This document shows positions 11,001 to 20,242 of a stretch of 64,000 nt of DNA, piece after piece (position 1 is the stretch's first letter; every line of letters starts with the position of its first letter). The notes under the pieces were generated by a model. The model saw nothing but the letters and a program-made list of their open reading frames with translations, searched no databases and had not been told where the DNA came from. The stretch is from Candidatus Thiocaldithrix dubininis (GTDB lineage Bacteria; Pseudomonadota; Gammaproteobacteria; Thiotrichales; Thiotrichaceae). Both the position numbers and the translations under genes were made by a program. The stretch spans positions 2,415,991 through 2,479,990 of the forward strand of contig CP124755.1 of assembly GCA_029972135.1 (NCBI GenBank). The letters are read 5' to 3'.

Positions 11001-14000
11001 CAACATATCAGTAGTTTAGATGCTTATATGGCGGATGAACGCCCGGTCGTGCGTGCTAATGCCGCGTTTGCCTTGGTATTATTAGCGCAACCGCAAGCCA
11101 AAATCGTGTTAGCCGATCAAAAACTGGTAAAAGCGCAATTAACGGAAACTCAAGCATTAACCGCCAGCTTATTACTAGAACCGGTAACACCCTTAAGTTT
11201 ACAGGCCTATTTCGGGCAAACCGATAGTCAATTAGCTGCCTTATTAGCGCTGGTGAGTCACGAATTATTATTACACGGTGATGAACCGGAATTAAGCACT
11301 TGGGCATTAAGTTTGAATGCCAGTGCAGTGCAATTATTCTGTGCCAATCTCATGATGCGTTATGGCAATGTGGCCGAACGTTGGGAATATGTGCGAACGT
11401 GGTTGCTCAGCCAACAGGGTTTAGATAATCGAGCGAATGATGACACGCGTTGGGCGATTAGTGTGGAGGATTTACAGCAACTTGCTACGCTGTTGGTGTA
11501 TGGCTCTGGGCATTTACGCGCCTATTTAATTGAATTGCTAGGCAAACTTGATAGCCGTTTAAGCCGTAAAGAATGGCAATTATTGTATAGCGCCTTTACA
11601 AAACGCCATGCTACCGCCATTAAAAACGCGCACGATAAAGCGCAACCCGCTAAAACGCCGCAAGCCCAGCAAAGCCTTTGGAATCAACGTGCGTTCGGCG
11701 CGTTATTAGGGTTAGTGCGACAAACCTTTAATAGTAGTTATAACAGTGCTTATTGGCAGCAGTTGGAACAACGTCGTCAAGCGTTAAGGGCGTTAAATAC
11801 CCTAGCCGAACGCGATGCTAGTTTAAAACCTAGTGTGTTAAGTAGCTTGCTAACCTTGATTAATGATGAGCAGCAAGATATTCGGCAAATGGCGTTTGAT
11901 AACCTCAAAACCTTGGGAATGGATTTAGCGTTATTAGGGCAAACCGCAACAACTTCACCGCAAAGTGATATTGCCCGCCAAGGTTTGCAACTGTTAGTCG
12001 AACATTATCCGCTTAAACAATCGCATTCTTTGTTGCAAAGCTTATTAAAAAGTAATCACGCGATTCTCGCCCCTGAAGCTTGGAAGTTATACAGCGAAGA
12101 TATTGGCTTTGCGCAAGCCGTACCAGAAGGTTTGCAATCGCAATGGCTGCCTTTACGTGAGCAAATTGTGGGGCAATTAGCCGAACAGTATGCCAAAGCG
12201 GAGATGCCCGCGTTATTGGTTACCGCCGCTGCGAATGATTATTTGCCAGTAGCAATTAAAGCCGCGCAAAGTTTAGCACAACAGCAACATCCGCAAGCCT
12301 TAGCCGCGTTAACCGCCCTGTTTGAACGTAATATTAGCGATGCGGAAAAGCGTAGTGTGTTAAACATTATGCGCAGTTTAGCGGGCGATGCGGCAGCCGC
12401 TTGGTTGCTGGATTATCTCCATCGCAAAACACTGCCAGAGGAACTGTTAGCGCCCGTTTATCAAACCATTATGAGCCAGCGCCCCAGTCGCCTATTCCCT
12501 GCACTCTTACAGCGTTTAGAGCAACAGCCGCGTGAAGCCAAAGAGTTAATCAAAACCCTGATTACGCTTAGCGGTTACGATCAGCCTATTGAGGATTATT
12601 ACGACGAGCAGGCGGATAAAACGTGGTTACAGCAACAATATCCACGTCATGATTTATTGCTCGTACAATTATTTAACCAATTGATTCGCTTAAATTATGC
12701 CAAACAAGCCAGCGATTTAGCGCCGAGTTTAGCCTGGGCGCAAGCCAGTGAAGCAGATGCAGCCTTGCGTGATGCGTTACCTGTGTTAAGCAATGACTTA
12801 CTCAAGCCGATTGTGGAAGCTATTGCGTACCGTGCGGAAAAACGCGGCGGTTCGGTCGCGGGTTTATTACAAACCTTAAACAGCAAAGACAGTGATTTGC
12901 AGTTTATTGCTGCCGAAGGGTTAGCCAAAGCTGGGCATCAACAAGGCTTTAGTATTTTAATGGCTGCCGTTGATTACCAAACCAATGATGAGTATCGCAA
13001 ACGCGCAGTCTTAGCTTTGGGTAAATCCGGTGATGAACGCGCTTTAGATAAATTGCTGAAATTAGCAGAAGATAAAGAGCATTTCTTGCATGAAGTCGCC
13101 ATTGAAGCGATTGGTAATCTAGGCAAAGGCACGGAAAGCGAACGCATCTTTAAGCAGTTGAAAGCCCGTTTATATCAAGCCGAAAGCTATTCTGATTTAC
13201 CAGAATACGCCTTAAACGGTTTACGTTGGCTAAATACCGCCGCTGCATGGCAAACCATTCAGGAATTCATTGGCAAAGAAACGCAGTGGGATCGAAATCG
13301 CCAACATGCGATTAAACTTTTGCAATATCGGGATACGGAAGCCAGCCGTGACGTATTACTGAAAGTTATACGGCAGTCGCGTAACTTTACGCTGGTTGAG
13401 ACCGCCTATAACACGGCGCGTTTATTCTGGAAAGCCCCTGAAAATACCGTCACAGAAGTGGATTATGCTTTATTGCAAAGCTATTGTTTTGCGACGGTGG
13501 ATACAACCTTAGTGCAGCGGATTAGCGACTATGCGCCCACTGTTAAGCTGTTTGAATTAGCCAGTGCTGATTATTCGCACTTAGAAAAAATCGGCGGCTT
13601 TGAGACTGCGGTCAGTGAACTGATTATCAGTTTAGGGCAAGCGATTATGCAGCGCACGGATTACACTGAAGCGGATTTAATGAGCTTACTGCGTTCACCT
13701 AAAGCCGCTGTCGTGCAATTGGCAACACGCTTACTAGGGCGCTTAAGCAGCCTGTCTCAGCCCTTGATTGAAGCCTGCACACAAGCCTTAGAGAGTTTTT
13801 ATACACGCTGGCAAACCGCCTATCAATTAGCGGAACTCAAACGCCAAGATGCCAAAGCCCAATTACCAAGCTTAGCGCAAGGCGTACAAAGCTTAATTTG
13901 GGCATTGGTACAGCATCAACAATTCCCTGCTCGCCTGATTGCGTTACTCACGAGCCAAGATAAGCGTGAACGGGAGTTTCAGCTTTATACCCTGACCGCG

Positions 14001-14495
14001 CTACTCAGCTTGTCACAATTAAGCGACAAGACAGTATTGCAAGCGCTCGATACATTGACACAAGCGGATGTGTTGCAAGTCAGCACCTTAGCGAATCAGT
14101 TATTAGCTAAGTTCGGGCAAGTCAATAAGCTGCAATGGCAACGTTTACTGGCACAACCTGAGATTTTATTGACCGATAACTTTAAGCAAGTGCTTAGCCA
14201 AGCGGCTAGCGAGAGCGCGTACCAAGCGCAAGTGTTGCCGCTCTTGATTGCTAAGCAAGATTTGGCAACCTTAAGCAACATTGCGCAAGATCCACAATAC
14301 AGCGACAGCATTCGCTTAGGTGCGATTGAAGGTTTAGCGCGCATTGTTACGCCAGACGCGCAAGCTGCCTTACAAACTATTAAAGCTCAAGCCAACGATC
14401 AAGATATTGCAAAAGCTGCGTATCGCGCTTTACGGCGTTTACAACGTAGCCAAGCTAAACCTAAATCCACCACGCTTGCAGGAGTAAACGCATGA
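8070..14495 (+). CDS. Giant beta-propeller plus HEAT-repeat protein of the retron operon
   Basis: At 2141 residues this is the largest product of the window. Residues about 1-300 have WD40/propeller-like blades (YSAGTDKKLFLTHARG, FTGAADKSIKAWPLAG, VACSDDSLRIIGLDA). The rest, about 310-2130, is an almost unbroken HEAT solenoid with repeated motifs such as DSVRQAAFKALVARQ, AEVRDAAFTALLSLQ and KVRNKAISLLVDAE. No catalytic motif was seen. It most likely acts as a scaffold or sensor that holds the RT-msDNA complex or senses an invader. It overlaps the next gene by ATGA, which implies translational coupling. Confidence 0.82.
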   Translation: MLNLLHNYRGQIQGIVSQGTQSFFITRHSEQQATALYKLDTSTANTQLKALELPCGANAITANSQQVYVAGTDGLLYQTAWDKTKVQALDNLSFADSPVLGLALLGTSHLAVLQARKLSLLDLTQTRVNQSFVLDDLATGLAASTDGLWLALGFNKGKIAVYHAENVTSTWELSSEGQVHQGEVSALLFAGQTLQFYSAGTDKKLFLTHARGALQPLDKGKNSNHDATISALLLGQQRLFTGAADKSIKAWPLAGGQPLSFKEGLANVKTLNHITYLDKPALLVACSDDSLRIIGLDADEKFTEVKARINNGYELAKWRFTQTDPALREQALELLASYDDKRAFDLLSNQLKAEQDQKLRNHLIALVAKAKHPQAKNLLEIALKDTRHDSVRQAAFKALVARQGEQDIRPLELALATEQLDIGKDALKLLAERAANLPAALQALTQALSHKQAALRLLTLSLLEGIYPNSPQASLLALAVPHADLQRAALIRLYQRQWLQDIEVKRALLLAQADKDANLRHTAFLVAILSQPLLTQSLQALEPDLARQLHELESFELVEGSAAKTVKSSKISAKDAQKLVSQLSFDDYRVLLQGMSNTYADISFLAAFALAVLKDQRAFGMLLVLSREADASIRAGVCRAFAWLGQDDSIPTLELLLNDEVAEVRDAAFTALLSLQSNVLLSIARGFAAKHQDIHARSLKSLLELYGAKANKQRTQALPLLQAALNDPFDAIRQEAFKTCLNQQLGDSEIGTLRLLLSSRYENLHQEVLNELMAKSRQNPIVDWVQPLLLELFNDNFAKVRLSALSFSLQEKKRFNNQAVLAAAVKSQYLDIRQAALNFIAEYPSQANQAHLTPLLQDGDDKVRNKAISLLVDAEQQSALLAALDSTYTDVQVSAATALAKWAEPKAFAVLESLLNRPEPESKADKLQWTAVNLKALAGLGLMADSRAFPLIQRFLSANDAQLVNMAAQALPWVANRQHISSLDAYMADERPVVRANAAFALVLLAQPQAKIVLADQKLVKAQLTETQALTASLLLEPVTPLSLQAYFGQTDSQLAALLALVSHELLLHGDEPELSTWALSLNASAVQLFCANLMMRYGNVAERWEYVRTWLLSQQGLDNRANDDTRWAISVEDLQQLATLLVYGSGHLRAYLIELLGKLDSRLSRKEWQLLYSAFTKRHATAIKNAHDKAQPAKTPQAQQSLWNQRAFGALLGLVRQTFNSSYNSAYWQQLEQRRQALRALNTLAERDASLKPSVLSSLLTLINDEQQDIRQMAFDNLKTLGMDLALLGQTATTSPQSDIARQGLQLLVEHYPLKQSHSLLQSLLKSNHAILAPEAWKLYSEDIGFAQAVPEGLQSQWLPLREQIVGQLAEQYAKAEMPALLVTAAANDYLPVAIKAAQSLAQQQHPQALAALTALFERNISDAEKRSVLNIMRSLAGDAAAAWLLDYLHRKTLPEELLAPVYQTIMSQRPSRLFPALLQRLEQQPREAKELIKTLITLSGYDQPIEDYYDEQADKTWLQQQYPRHDLLLVQLFNQLIRLNYAKQASDLAPSLAWAQASEADAALRDALPVLSNDLLKPIVEAIAYRAEKRGGSVAGLLQTLNSKDSDLQFIAAEGLAKAGHQQGFSILMAAVDYQTNDEYRKRAVLALGKSGDERALDKLLKLAEDKEHFLHEVAIEAIGNLGKGTESERIFKQLKARLYQAESYSDLPEYALNGLRWLNTAAAWQTIQEFIGKETQWDRNRQHAIKLLQYRDTEASRDVLLKVIRQSRNFTLVETAYNTARLFWKAPENTVTEVDYALLQSYCFATVDTTLVQRISDYAPTVKLFELASADYSHLEKIGGFETAVSELIISLGQAIMQRTDYTEADLMSLLRSPKAAVVQLATRLLGRLSSLSQPLIEACTQALESFYTRWQTAYQLAELKRQDAKAQLPSLAQGVQSLIWALVQHQQFPARLIALLTSQDKREREFQLYTLTALLSLSQLSDKTVLQALDTLTQADVLQVSTLANQLLAKFGQVNKLQWQRLLAQPEILLTDNFKQVLSQAASESAYQAQVLPLLIAKQDLATLSNIAQDPQYSDSIRLGAIEGLARIVTPDAQAALQTIKAQANDQDIAKAAYRALRRLQRSQAKPKSTTLAGVNA

Positions 14496-16318
14496 GCACT
14501 GAACCTAATCAGCCCAGCATAGCCAGCCAAACGTTTACGCTGCGTTATCAACAACCCAGTGAATTTCACCATGACCATGTGCAATTGTTCAGTCAGTTGC
14601 AACGCGACGCGGTGCAATTTAGCGGCAAGCTCAAACAGCCGTTAGCCTTTCGGGAAGCGTTAGCCACTTTGTTTGCAATTGTGGGAAGCGATTATCGCTA
14701 TGTACCGAAAGACCGCACGGCGTATACCGCTTTTATGCAAATGCGGCGTAGCAATCAGAATCAAGGTTTGGCCAAAGCGTATCGGGCATATTTTGATTGG
14801 CTATTACGTAACGACCCGTTGGCTTATTTGATTCTTGACCCCGTGATTTCGGTACATCCAGATGCGGTTGTCATGGAAGTGTTTAGCAAAGACGAAGGCT
14901 GTTATGCCAGCTTAAGCTTCGATCACAATTTCTTCGCCAGCGAAGGGCACGTGCAATACGGCACCACCAATATCGACTTTAGCCCCGATTTGGCGCAAGG
15001 CATTGAGCAAATCCGTAGCTTCCGCGAAACCCAATTAACGATTGGGCAACAAGCCGTTGGCTTAACTTCACAAACGGCTGAAGCCTTACCTAATAGTGAA
15101 GTGATTGAAAAGCGCATTAATGTGCCACAAAGCTGGTTACGCGGCTTCCTGCAAGTGCAATCGTCCGCACAATTAGCCGCTGATGTGTTCTATTTAAAGC
15201 CCTTGGATTTGTATAACGCGCTGCGCTATTTGCGCTTACATGCCGATGTCAAAGGCAAGCGGCGCGGCTTACGCATTGAGCTAGAACCTAAACAAGCGCC
15301 GCGCTTGGTATTAGAACCGCATGATGTGGTGATTAACGGCAGTGCCGAAGCTTATCAAGGTAAGGTAGCCAAAGTGGTGCGGTTATGGGGACGGCGGCGC
15401 TTACAGCTTATCAAACGCTTCTTACCCTATACCCAAAGTATTGAAGTGCGTTTGTTAGGCAATGGCATGCCGAGCTTCTGGATTTTACGTGGCGAAGGCA
15501 TGACCTTAACTGTGGCGATTACCGGCTTTACCGCCAGCAATTGGTCACAAGCCTTAAACTTTGATTTATTGCTACCCCGCCGCGCTGACAGCTTAGCAAC
15601 CCTGAAAACGGTGACTAGCCATTTACAAAGCGTATGGGTTGCGCCGTTAAACGAGATTGCCAATCACACAGGCTTAGAGGTGACTGCGTGTCGTGCTGCC
15701 TTACAACAAGCCTGCCAACAAGGTTTAGTGACTTATGACGCCGCGCATCAGGTATATCGTTATCGCCCTTTAACCGAACAGCCCTTGGATATGAGCCAGT
15801 TTCAATTCCGCCAACCTGCGGAGAAACTGGCATATGATTTACTCAGCCGCCCCAATGCGATTTCCGCTTTGACCCTGAATTTAATCCCACAAGAAGGCGT
15901 GGAAATCTCAGCAACGATTACGGTAAAAGAAGATAAGCGCGAGTATTTAAGTCAGCTTAAATTGAATGAAGAAGGTCAAGTTAGCAAAGCCAGTTGTGGC
16001 TGCCATCAGATTATGCAGCACGGGCTAAGCCAAGGTGCATGTAGCCACTTAATCGCGCTACGCCTTGCATATGCTGAGCATCAAGCCAAACGTGATGTGA
16101 ATCTGATTACGCAGGAAACCAAGCTGTTTATTCGCCGCCATAAAGCGCAAGAAGAACAAATTCAACTGACCTTAGACCAGCGCCGTCTATTGATTCATCG
16201 TGAAATCAACCAACAAGCCAAACAGCAACAATTGGCATTTAATACCGTACAGGCTGCGCGTCATGCTTATTTAGGCAAGATTGCCCAACTCGAAACCAGC
16301 GGCTTTATTGAGGGCTAA
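14492..16318 (+). CDS. Winged-helix / SWIM zinc-finger protein (WHSWIM) of the retron operon
   Basis: A 608-residue protein. A winged-helix-like segment lies at about residues 384-428 (LNEIANHTGLEVTACRAALQ, then QGLVTYDAAHQVYRY). A SWIM zinc finger follows with C502-x-C504-x12-C517-x-H519 (SCGCHQ ... GACSHL). The C-terminus is a charged helical tail. SWIM fingers bind DNA or protein and occur in chromatin and repair proteins. WHSWIM plus ARM plus RT is the recognised gene set of type XIII retrons. The 4-base overlap with the propeller gene and the 3-base gap to the RT place it in the same operon. Confidence 0.87.
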   Translation: MSTEPNQPSIASQTFTLRYQQPSEFHHDHVQLFSQLQRDAVQFSGKLKQPLAFREALATLFAIVGSDYRYVPKDRTAYTAFMQMRRSNQNQGLAKAYRAYFDWLLRNDPLAYLILDPVISVHPDAVVMEVFSKDEGCYASLSFDHNFFASEGHVQYGTTNIDFSPDLAQGIEQIRSFRETQLTIGQQAVGLTSQTAEALPNSEVIEKRINVPQSWLRGFLQVQSSAQLAADVFYLKPLDLYNALRYLRLHADVKGKRRGLRIELEPKQAPRLVLEPHDVVINGSAEAYQGKVAKVVRLWGRRRLQLIKRFLPYTQSIEVRLLGNGMPSFWILRGEGMTLTVAITGFTASNWSQALNFDLLLPRRADSLATLKTVTSHLQSVWVAPLNEIANHTGLEVTACRAALQQACQQGLVTYDAAHQVYRYRPLTEQPLDMSQFQFRQPAEKLAYDLLSRPNAISALTLNLIPQEGVEISATITVKEDKREYLSQLKLNEEGQVSKASCGCHQIMQHGLSQGACSHLIALRLAYAEHQAKRDVNLITQETKLFIRRHKAQEEQIQLTLDQRRLLIHREINQQAKQQQLAFNTVQAARHAYLGKIAQLETSGFIEG

Positions 16319-16321
16319 CTT

Positions 16322-17614
16322 ATGACAACAGCACAACAAACCCGATTAGATACCGTCTGGCAAGCGATTGAAAGCGCGGGCAGTATTAATGCTTATGTAC
16401 GCCAACAATTACAACAACACGGTTATTTGGTTGAACGCCGCCCTACTGATGGCATGTCGAAAAGCGAGCTGGATAAATATAAAAAGGAATTGAAACAAGA
16501 AGCTGCCGAACAACGCCGTCTTAAGCAAGAAGCGTGGCAAGCGTATAAATCCAAGCATATTGTGCATTTAGGCGAAGGCATTTATTGGTCAGATGATAGC
16601 AGCGAAGATCAATGGGATACGCCCAATGCCAACAAGCGTTTATTAGCCAATCAATTGCCGGTAATTACCAAAGTGCCGCAATTGTGTGAAGCGTTAAATC
16701 TGACAGTCAGTGAATTACGCCGCTTGTGTTATCAACGCGAAGCCAGCACTTACAGCCATTATACTCGTTTTGAAATTCCCAAACGTAGCGGCGGTATGCG
16801 GGCTATTTGGGCACCCTTACCGACGCTTAAACAAGCCCAACATTGGATTCTGCACGAAATTTTAGAACGTTTAGTGGTACACGGCGCAGCCCACGGCTTT
16901 TTAAGCGGATGCTCCATTGCTACTAATGCGGCAGAACATCGCAATAGCCAATTATTAGTAAAGCTGGATATTGAGAATTTCTTCCCTAGCATTAGTTGGA
17001 AGCGGGTAAAAGGCGTATTTCGTAAGGCGGGTTATCCTGAACAAATCGCCACCTTATTGGCGTTATTGTGTACTGAAGCGCCGCGTGAAATCGTACAAGA
17101 CAACGGTAAAACCTATTATGTCGCGCTGGCGGAACGTTGTTTACCACAAGGCGCACCGACTAGCCCCGCATTAACCAATGCCTTATGTTTACGTTTAGAT
17201 CGACGCATTACGGGCTTTGCCGACAAAACAGGCTGGCGTTATACCCGTTATGCCGACGATTTAACCTTTAGCTTTGCCGCCGATAATTCGCAAGAAGCGG
17301 ATATTAGCCGTCTATTAGGCACGGTTAAACGAATCTTGGGTGAAGAAGGCTTTAACGTAAACGTGAAGAAAACCCATGTGATTCGCCAACATCAAGCCCA
17401 GCAAGTGACTGGCTTAATCGTGAATGGCACACAAGCACCCCGTGTTAGCCGTAGTCTTAAACGGCAAATGCGGGCGGCGCTGCATAATCTGCAACAAGGT
17501 AAAGGCTTAAAGGAAGGTGAAAGCTTAAATCGCTTAAAAGGTTATGCGGCGTATATTGCCATGACTGAACGCGAGTTAGGCAAAACTATGTTGGCACAAT
17601 TGGCTGCATTTTAG
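16322..17614 (+). CDS. Retron reverse transcriptase
   Basis: A 430-residue RT that should copy the msd part of the two upstream RNAs into branched msDNA. The diagnostic retron motifs are all visible: NAAEH at residues 202-206, the catalytic box Y310-A-D-D313, and V362-T-G364 within VTGLIVN. The segment LVKLDIENFFPSI supplies the first catalytic Asp. There is no maturase, protease or C-terminal effector fusion. The N-terminal 100 residues are Lys/Gln-rich and helical. It closes the operon; the next gene is convergent. The RNAs lie about 12 kb upstream, which is far for a retron. Confidence 0.95.
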   Translation: MTTAQQTRLDTVWQAIESAGSINAYVRQQLQQHGYLVERRPTDGMSKSELDKYKKELKQEAAEQRRLKQEAWQAYKSKHIVHLGEGIYWSDDSSEDQWDTPNANKRLLANQLPVITKVPQLCEALNLTVSELRRLCYQREASTYSHYTRFEIPKRSGGMRAIWAPLPTLKQAQHWILHEILERLVVHGAAHGFLSGCSIATNAAEHRNSQLLVKLDIENFFPSISWKRVKGVFRKAGYPEQIATLLALLCTEAPREIVQDNGKTYYVALAERCLPQGAPTSPALTNALCLRLDRRITGFADKTGWRYTRYADDLTFSFAADNSQEADISRLLGTVKRILGEEGFNVNVKKTHVIRQHQAQQVTGLIVNGTQAPRVSRSLKRQMRAALHNLQQGKGLKEGESLNRLKGYAAYIAMTERELGKTMLAQLAAF

Positions 17615-17631
17615 TTAGCAATCAACTAACT

Positions 17632-17657
17632 GGCAGAAGGCGTTTAAGCCCTCTGCC
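17632..17657. terminator. Hairpin between RT and EF-hand genes
   Basis: Arms of 10 bases with one A-C mismatch (17632-17641, 17648-17657) and a GTTTAA loop lie between convergent genes. There is no strong T run, so it is a moderate candidate for ending both. Confidence 0.4.
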
Positions 17658-17673
17658 CGCTTGCATTAAAGAC

Positions 17674-18795
17674 TTATTTTACAAGCTTATAAGAAACTAA
17701 CTTAAAGCTAGTAGCATTTGCTGCTGTAGTTTGATTCACAATAATAGCGTAGGTTTTACCGTTATTGAGTTTAACAGTCATCACGAATTGCTTAATGGTA
17801 CTGCTAATGGCTACCGCTTTTGCACCTGTAATGCTTTGCACGCCGGTACTGTCACCCAAGGTGGTGGCAGCGAATTTAGCGACGGCCGCAACGCTGTCAT
17901 CTTTATTATCTAAACTAGGCGTAGAAATGCCCACATTGTCAGGGCTGACCACCAATTTAGACTCAACCAGTTTCATCGTGTTATCTAAACCTTTAAACAC
18001 CAGCACACTGTAAATTTTGCCGTCATTAAGCTTGATTTCTAAACGATAATTTATGCCAGACACCACTTGCGATTGAGCTGCAAGAATTTTCTCGACGGTA
18101 GCTGTGCCTAATTGCGTCGCCGCAAATTTAGCCGCAATCCAAGCAGCATCACTGTTCACGTCAATCGGCGCATACCCGCCCACAATCGGTGGAATAACAG
18201 GCTCTACTGGTAATTTAATCTCCGGCTTTTTGCCACGCACGGGGGGCGGCACAATCGTATTGACGGGCTTAGTGGTATATTCGGTCACAGACAACTGCCC
18301 ATCCAAATCGCTATCTAAACCTGCAAATTGCCAAATTAAGTTGCTGCTGGAATCTTCAGCGCTTAATAAAACTTGTAGTTCTTCAGGGCTTAAAGTGCTA
18401 TCCGTATTCTGATCTAAAATCGCAAAGACCACATTGGTTGGCGCGACAGGCTTATCCAAAACTAAATTCACAAATTCGCTAGCGGATAAACTGCCATTTG
18501 CATCTTTATCCATTAGTTTAAAAATCATACTAAAGCGATTGCTGCGTTTAGTATCCGCTAAGGTTTTAAATTCATCCCACGATAAAAACGTATCGGCATT
18601 AGTATCGGCTTGTTTAAATTCGGCTGTTTTTGCTGCCATTAGTTCTTCACGGCTTACAATACCGTCTTTATTGCTGTCCGCTTGCATTAAATCTTGGGTT
18701 AATTTGCCTTGTGCGACTAAGCCAGATTCGGTGTCGGCGGCGGCACTCACACTTAAAGCCGTTAAAATAGCAAAGGCAATAGCTTTGAATTTCAT
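17674..18795 (-). CDS. Exported EF-hand protein with two cystatin-like C-terminal domains
   Basis: A 373-residue protein with a Sec signal (MKFKAIAFAILTALSVSAAA). Five EF-hand loops lie at residues 40-51, 64-75, 96-107, 128-139 and 161-172, the typical D-x-D/N-x-D/N-G pattern being best in the first, third and fifth. A Pro-rich linker (about 175-210) leads to two similar domains at about 213-283 and 297-373. The first contains Q243-V-V-S-G247 followed by NYRLEIKLNDGKIYSVLVF, which resembles the QxVxG loop of cystatins; the second has lost that loop. It may be a calcium-dependent periplasmic protease inhibitor, but this is inference. Confidence 0.7.
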   Translation of the reverse strand: MKFKAIAFAILTALSVSAAADTESGLVAQGKLTQDLMQADSNKDGIVSREELMAAKTAEFKQADTNADTFLSWDEFKTLADTKRSNRFSMIFKLMDKDANGSLSASEFVNLVLDKPVAPTNVVFAILDQNTDSTLSPEELQVLLSAEDSSSNLIWQFAGLDSDLDGQLSVTEYTTKPVNTIVPPPVRGKKPEIKLPVEPVIPPIVGGYAPIDVNSDAAWIAAKFAATQLGTATVEKILAAQSQVVSGINYRLEIKLNDGKIYSVLVFKGLDNTMKLVESKLVVSPDNVGISTPSLDNKDDSVAAVAKFAATTLGDSTGVQSITGAKAVAISSTIKQFVMTVKLNNGKTYAIIVNQTTAANATSFKLVSYKLVK

Positions 18796-19279
18796 GGAAT
18801 TTACTCGATTTTTTATAAATTAATTATGGAATTTGGATTGCCATTGACACTATTAATTTGTGCAATCTATTATTAATATAAATTTAAATTATAAATGAAT
18901 CAAGTCTTAACCCACTAGACGGCAAGCCGATAACGACTTGAATAATAAAAGATTAACCCAATTGAATTATTGTTCAGCAAAACCGAATAGCCCATTATGC
19001 TCTGGAAAGCCTGCCAAATACTTGGGTTTCCTTGCATCGTGGTCGTTGACTGTCATACTCAATACCATAAGTCTGTACTAAATTTAAGCGAACCTCCTTA
19101 AGAAGTGGATTAATTTTACGCAAATACTGAATAGGCTTAGGGTTTATCACAGGCATTAGTTGTAATTATTTTGTAATCTCTCGCTCGATTTGTTTGCTGC
19201 ATCTGCTGCAAAATCGGTGTAAACTTGCGGGATTTTACGGGTATTTGTAGCGAAAAGCTGAAAAGAGGCAAACTTTGCA
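18796..19279. other. AT-rich 484-base intergenic region before aroQ
   Basis: This stretch separates divergent transcription units. It is AT-rich near the EF-hand gene (18830-18900) and holds one small open frame on the minus strand (18995-19156). I see no tRNA, no clear riboswitch and no strong sigma70 promoter. Promoters for both flanking genes must lie here. Confidence 0.5.
18995..19156 (-). CDS. Possible small protein, 53 residues
   Basis: A short ATG frame encodes a basic peptide (MPVINPKPIQYLRKINPLLK at its start). It has no clear ribosome binding site and no family I recognise. It could equally be chance or a remnant of a larger gene. Confidence 0.22.
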   Translation of the reverse strand: MPVINPKPIQYLRKINPLLKEVRLNLVQTYGIEYDSQRPRCKETQVFGRLSRA

Positions 19280-19717
19280 ATGGCAAACATTCTGTTAATT
19301 AACGGTCCCAATCTAAATTTATTAGGCAAGCGTGAACCGGGACATTATGGGCACAATAGCTTAGCGACTATTGAGGCTCACTTAACAGAACTCGCCCGCG
19401 CCAAACAACAGCAGCTTGTGTGCTTTCAAAATAATACTGAAGGTTTCATTGTGGATCGGATTCATCAAGCCGCCGATGAAGACGTGAAATTCATTTTGAT
19501 AAACCCCGGTGCTTATACCCATACTAGTATTGCGATACGGGATGCCCTCTTAGGCGTGGCAATCCCGTTTATTGAAATTCATTTGTCCAATGTGCATCGG
19601 CGCGAAGCGTTTCGCCACCGATCTTACTTATCCGATGTGGCGGAAGGCGTCATTGTTGGCTTAGGTCCATTGGGCTACGAACTCGCTCTGTATGCCGCCA
19701 TACAGAAACTCAGTTAA
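19280..19717 (+). CDS. aroQ: 3-dehydroquinate dehydratase, type II
   Basis: At 145 residues this has the usual length of the small dodecameric enzyme that dehydrates 3-dehydroquinate in the shikimate pathway. The N-terminal [20 protein letters not shown] is the family signature and contains the active-site Arg and Tyr. [16 protein letters not shown] and [19 protein letters not shown] hold the conserved Asn, His and Arg. It leads the aroQ-accB-accC-prmA cluster, an arrangement common in gammaproteobacteria. Confidence 0.97.
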   Translation: MANILLINGPNLNLLGKREPGHYGHNSLATIEAHLTELARAKQQQLVCFQNNTEGFIVDRIHQAADEDVKFILINPGAYTHTSIAIRDALLGVAIPFIEIHLSNVHRREAFRHRSYLSDVAEGVIVGLGPLGYELALYAAIQKLS

Positions 19718-19739
19718 CCGAACAGGGCATTGATTATCC

Positions 19740-20207
19740 ATGATGGACGTTCGCAAAATACAAAAATTAATCAGCTTGCTGGAAGGCAGCGATGTAGCTG
19801 AAATTGAAATTAAAGAAGGTGAGGATTCAGTCCGTATTAGCCGCATGCAAAATAATGTGGTTATGGCTGCACCGCAACCTCAGCAATTTTATACAGCCCC
19901 CGCTGTTATGTCTACTGCACCCAGTGCAGCACCGCATGTTGCGGCAGAAGCTGCACCAGCCCCTAAATTAACCGGCCATGTGGTGGAATCCCCGATGGTG
20001 GGTACATTCTACCGTTCTTCCTCACCGGGTGCTAAAGCCTTTGCGGAAGTCGGGCAAACCGTCAAAGTCGGCGACACGCTATGCATTATTGAAGCGATGA
20101 AAATGCTCAATCAAATTGCGGCGGATAAAGCAGGTGTCATTACTGCGATTCTGGTCGAAAATGAGCAACCGGTCGAATTTGGGCAACCCTTATTCGTTAT
20201 TGAGTAA
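19740..20207 (+). CDS. accB: Biotin carboxyl carrier protein of acetyl-CoA carboxylase
   Basis: A 155-residue carrier of covalently bound biotin for fatty-acid synthesis. The N-terminal helical part ([20 protein letters not shown]) leads through an Ala/Pro-rich linker (about 50-80) to the biotinyl domain. The biotin-accepting lysine is K121 in EAMKML. Two adjacent ATG codons are possible starts. It lies 22 bases after aroQ and 35 bases before accC, so all three are probably cotranscribed. Confidence 0.97.
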   Translation: MMDVRKIQKLISLLEGSDVAEIEIKEGEDSVRISRMQNNVVMAAPQPQQFYTAPAVMSTAPSAAPHVAAEAAPAPKLTGHVVESPMVGTFYRSSSPGAKAFAEVGQTVKVGDTLCIIEAMKMLNQIAADKAGVITAILVENEQPVEFGQPLFVIE

Positions 20208-20242
20208 TCGCTGGGCGCTCTGCCCCACCTTCGAGGTGTCCT

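Noticed and set aside
16322-17614. RT of a diversity-generating retroelement or group II intron
   Set aside because: NAxxH and VTG motifs mark retron RTs. There is no maturase domain, intron ribozyme, or adenine-biased template/variable repeat pair; the two RNAs differ at all bases in the stem.
17731-18823. Plus-strand frames antisense to the EF-hand gene
   Set aside because: The minus-strand protein has a signal peptide and clear calcium loops; the plus-strand products are low-complexity Ser/Leu peptides.
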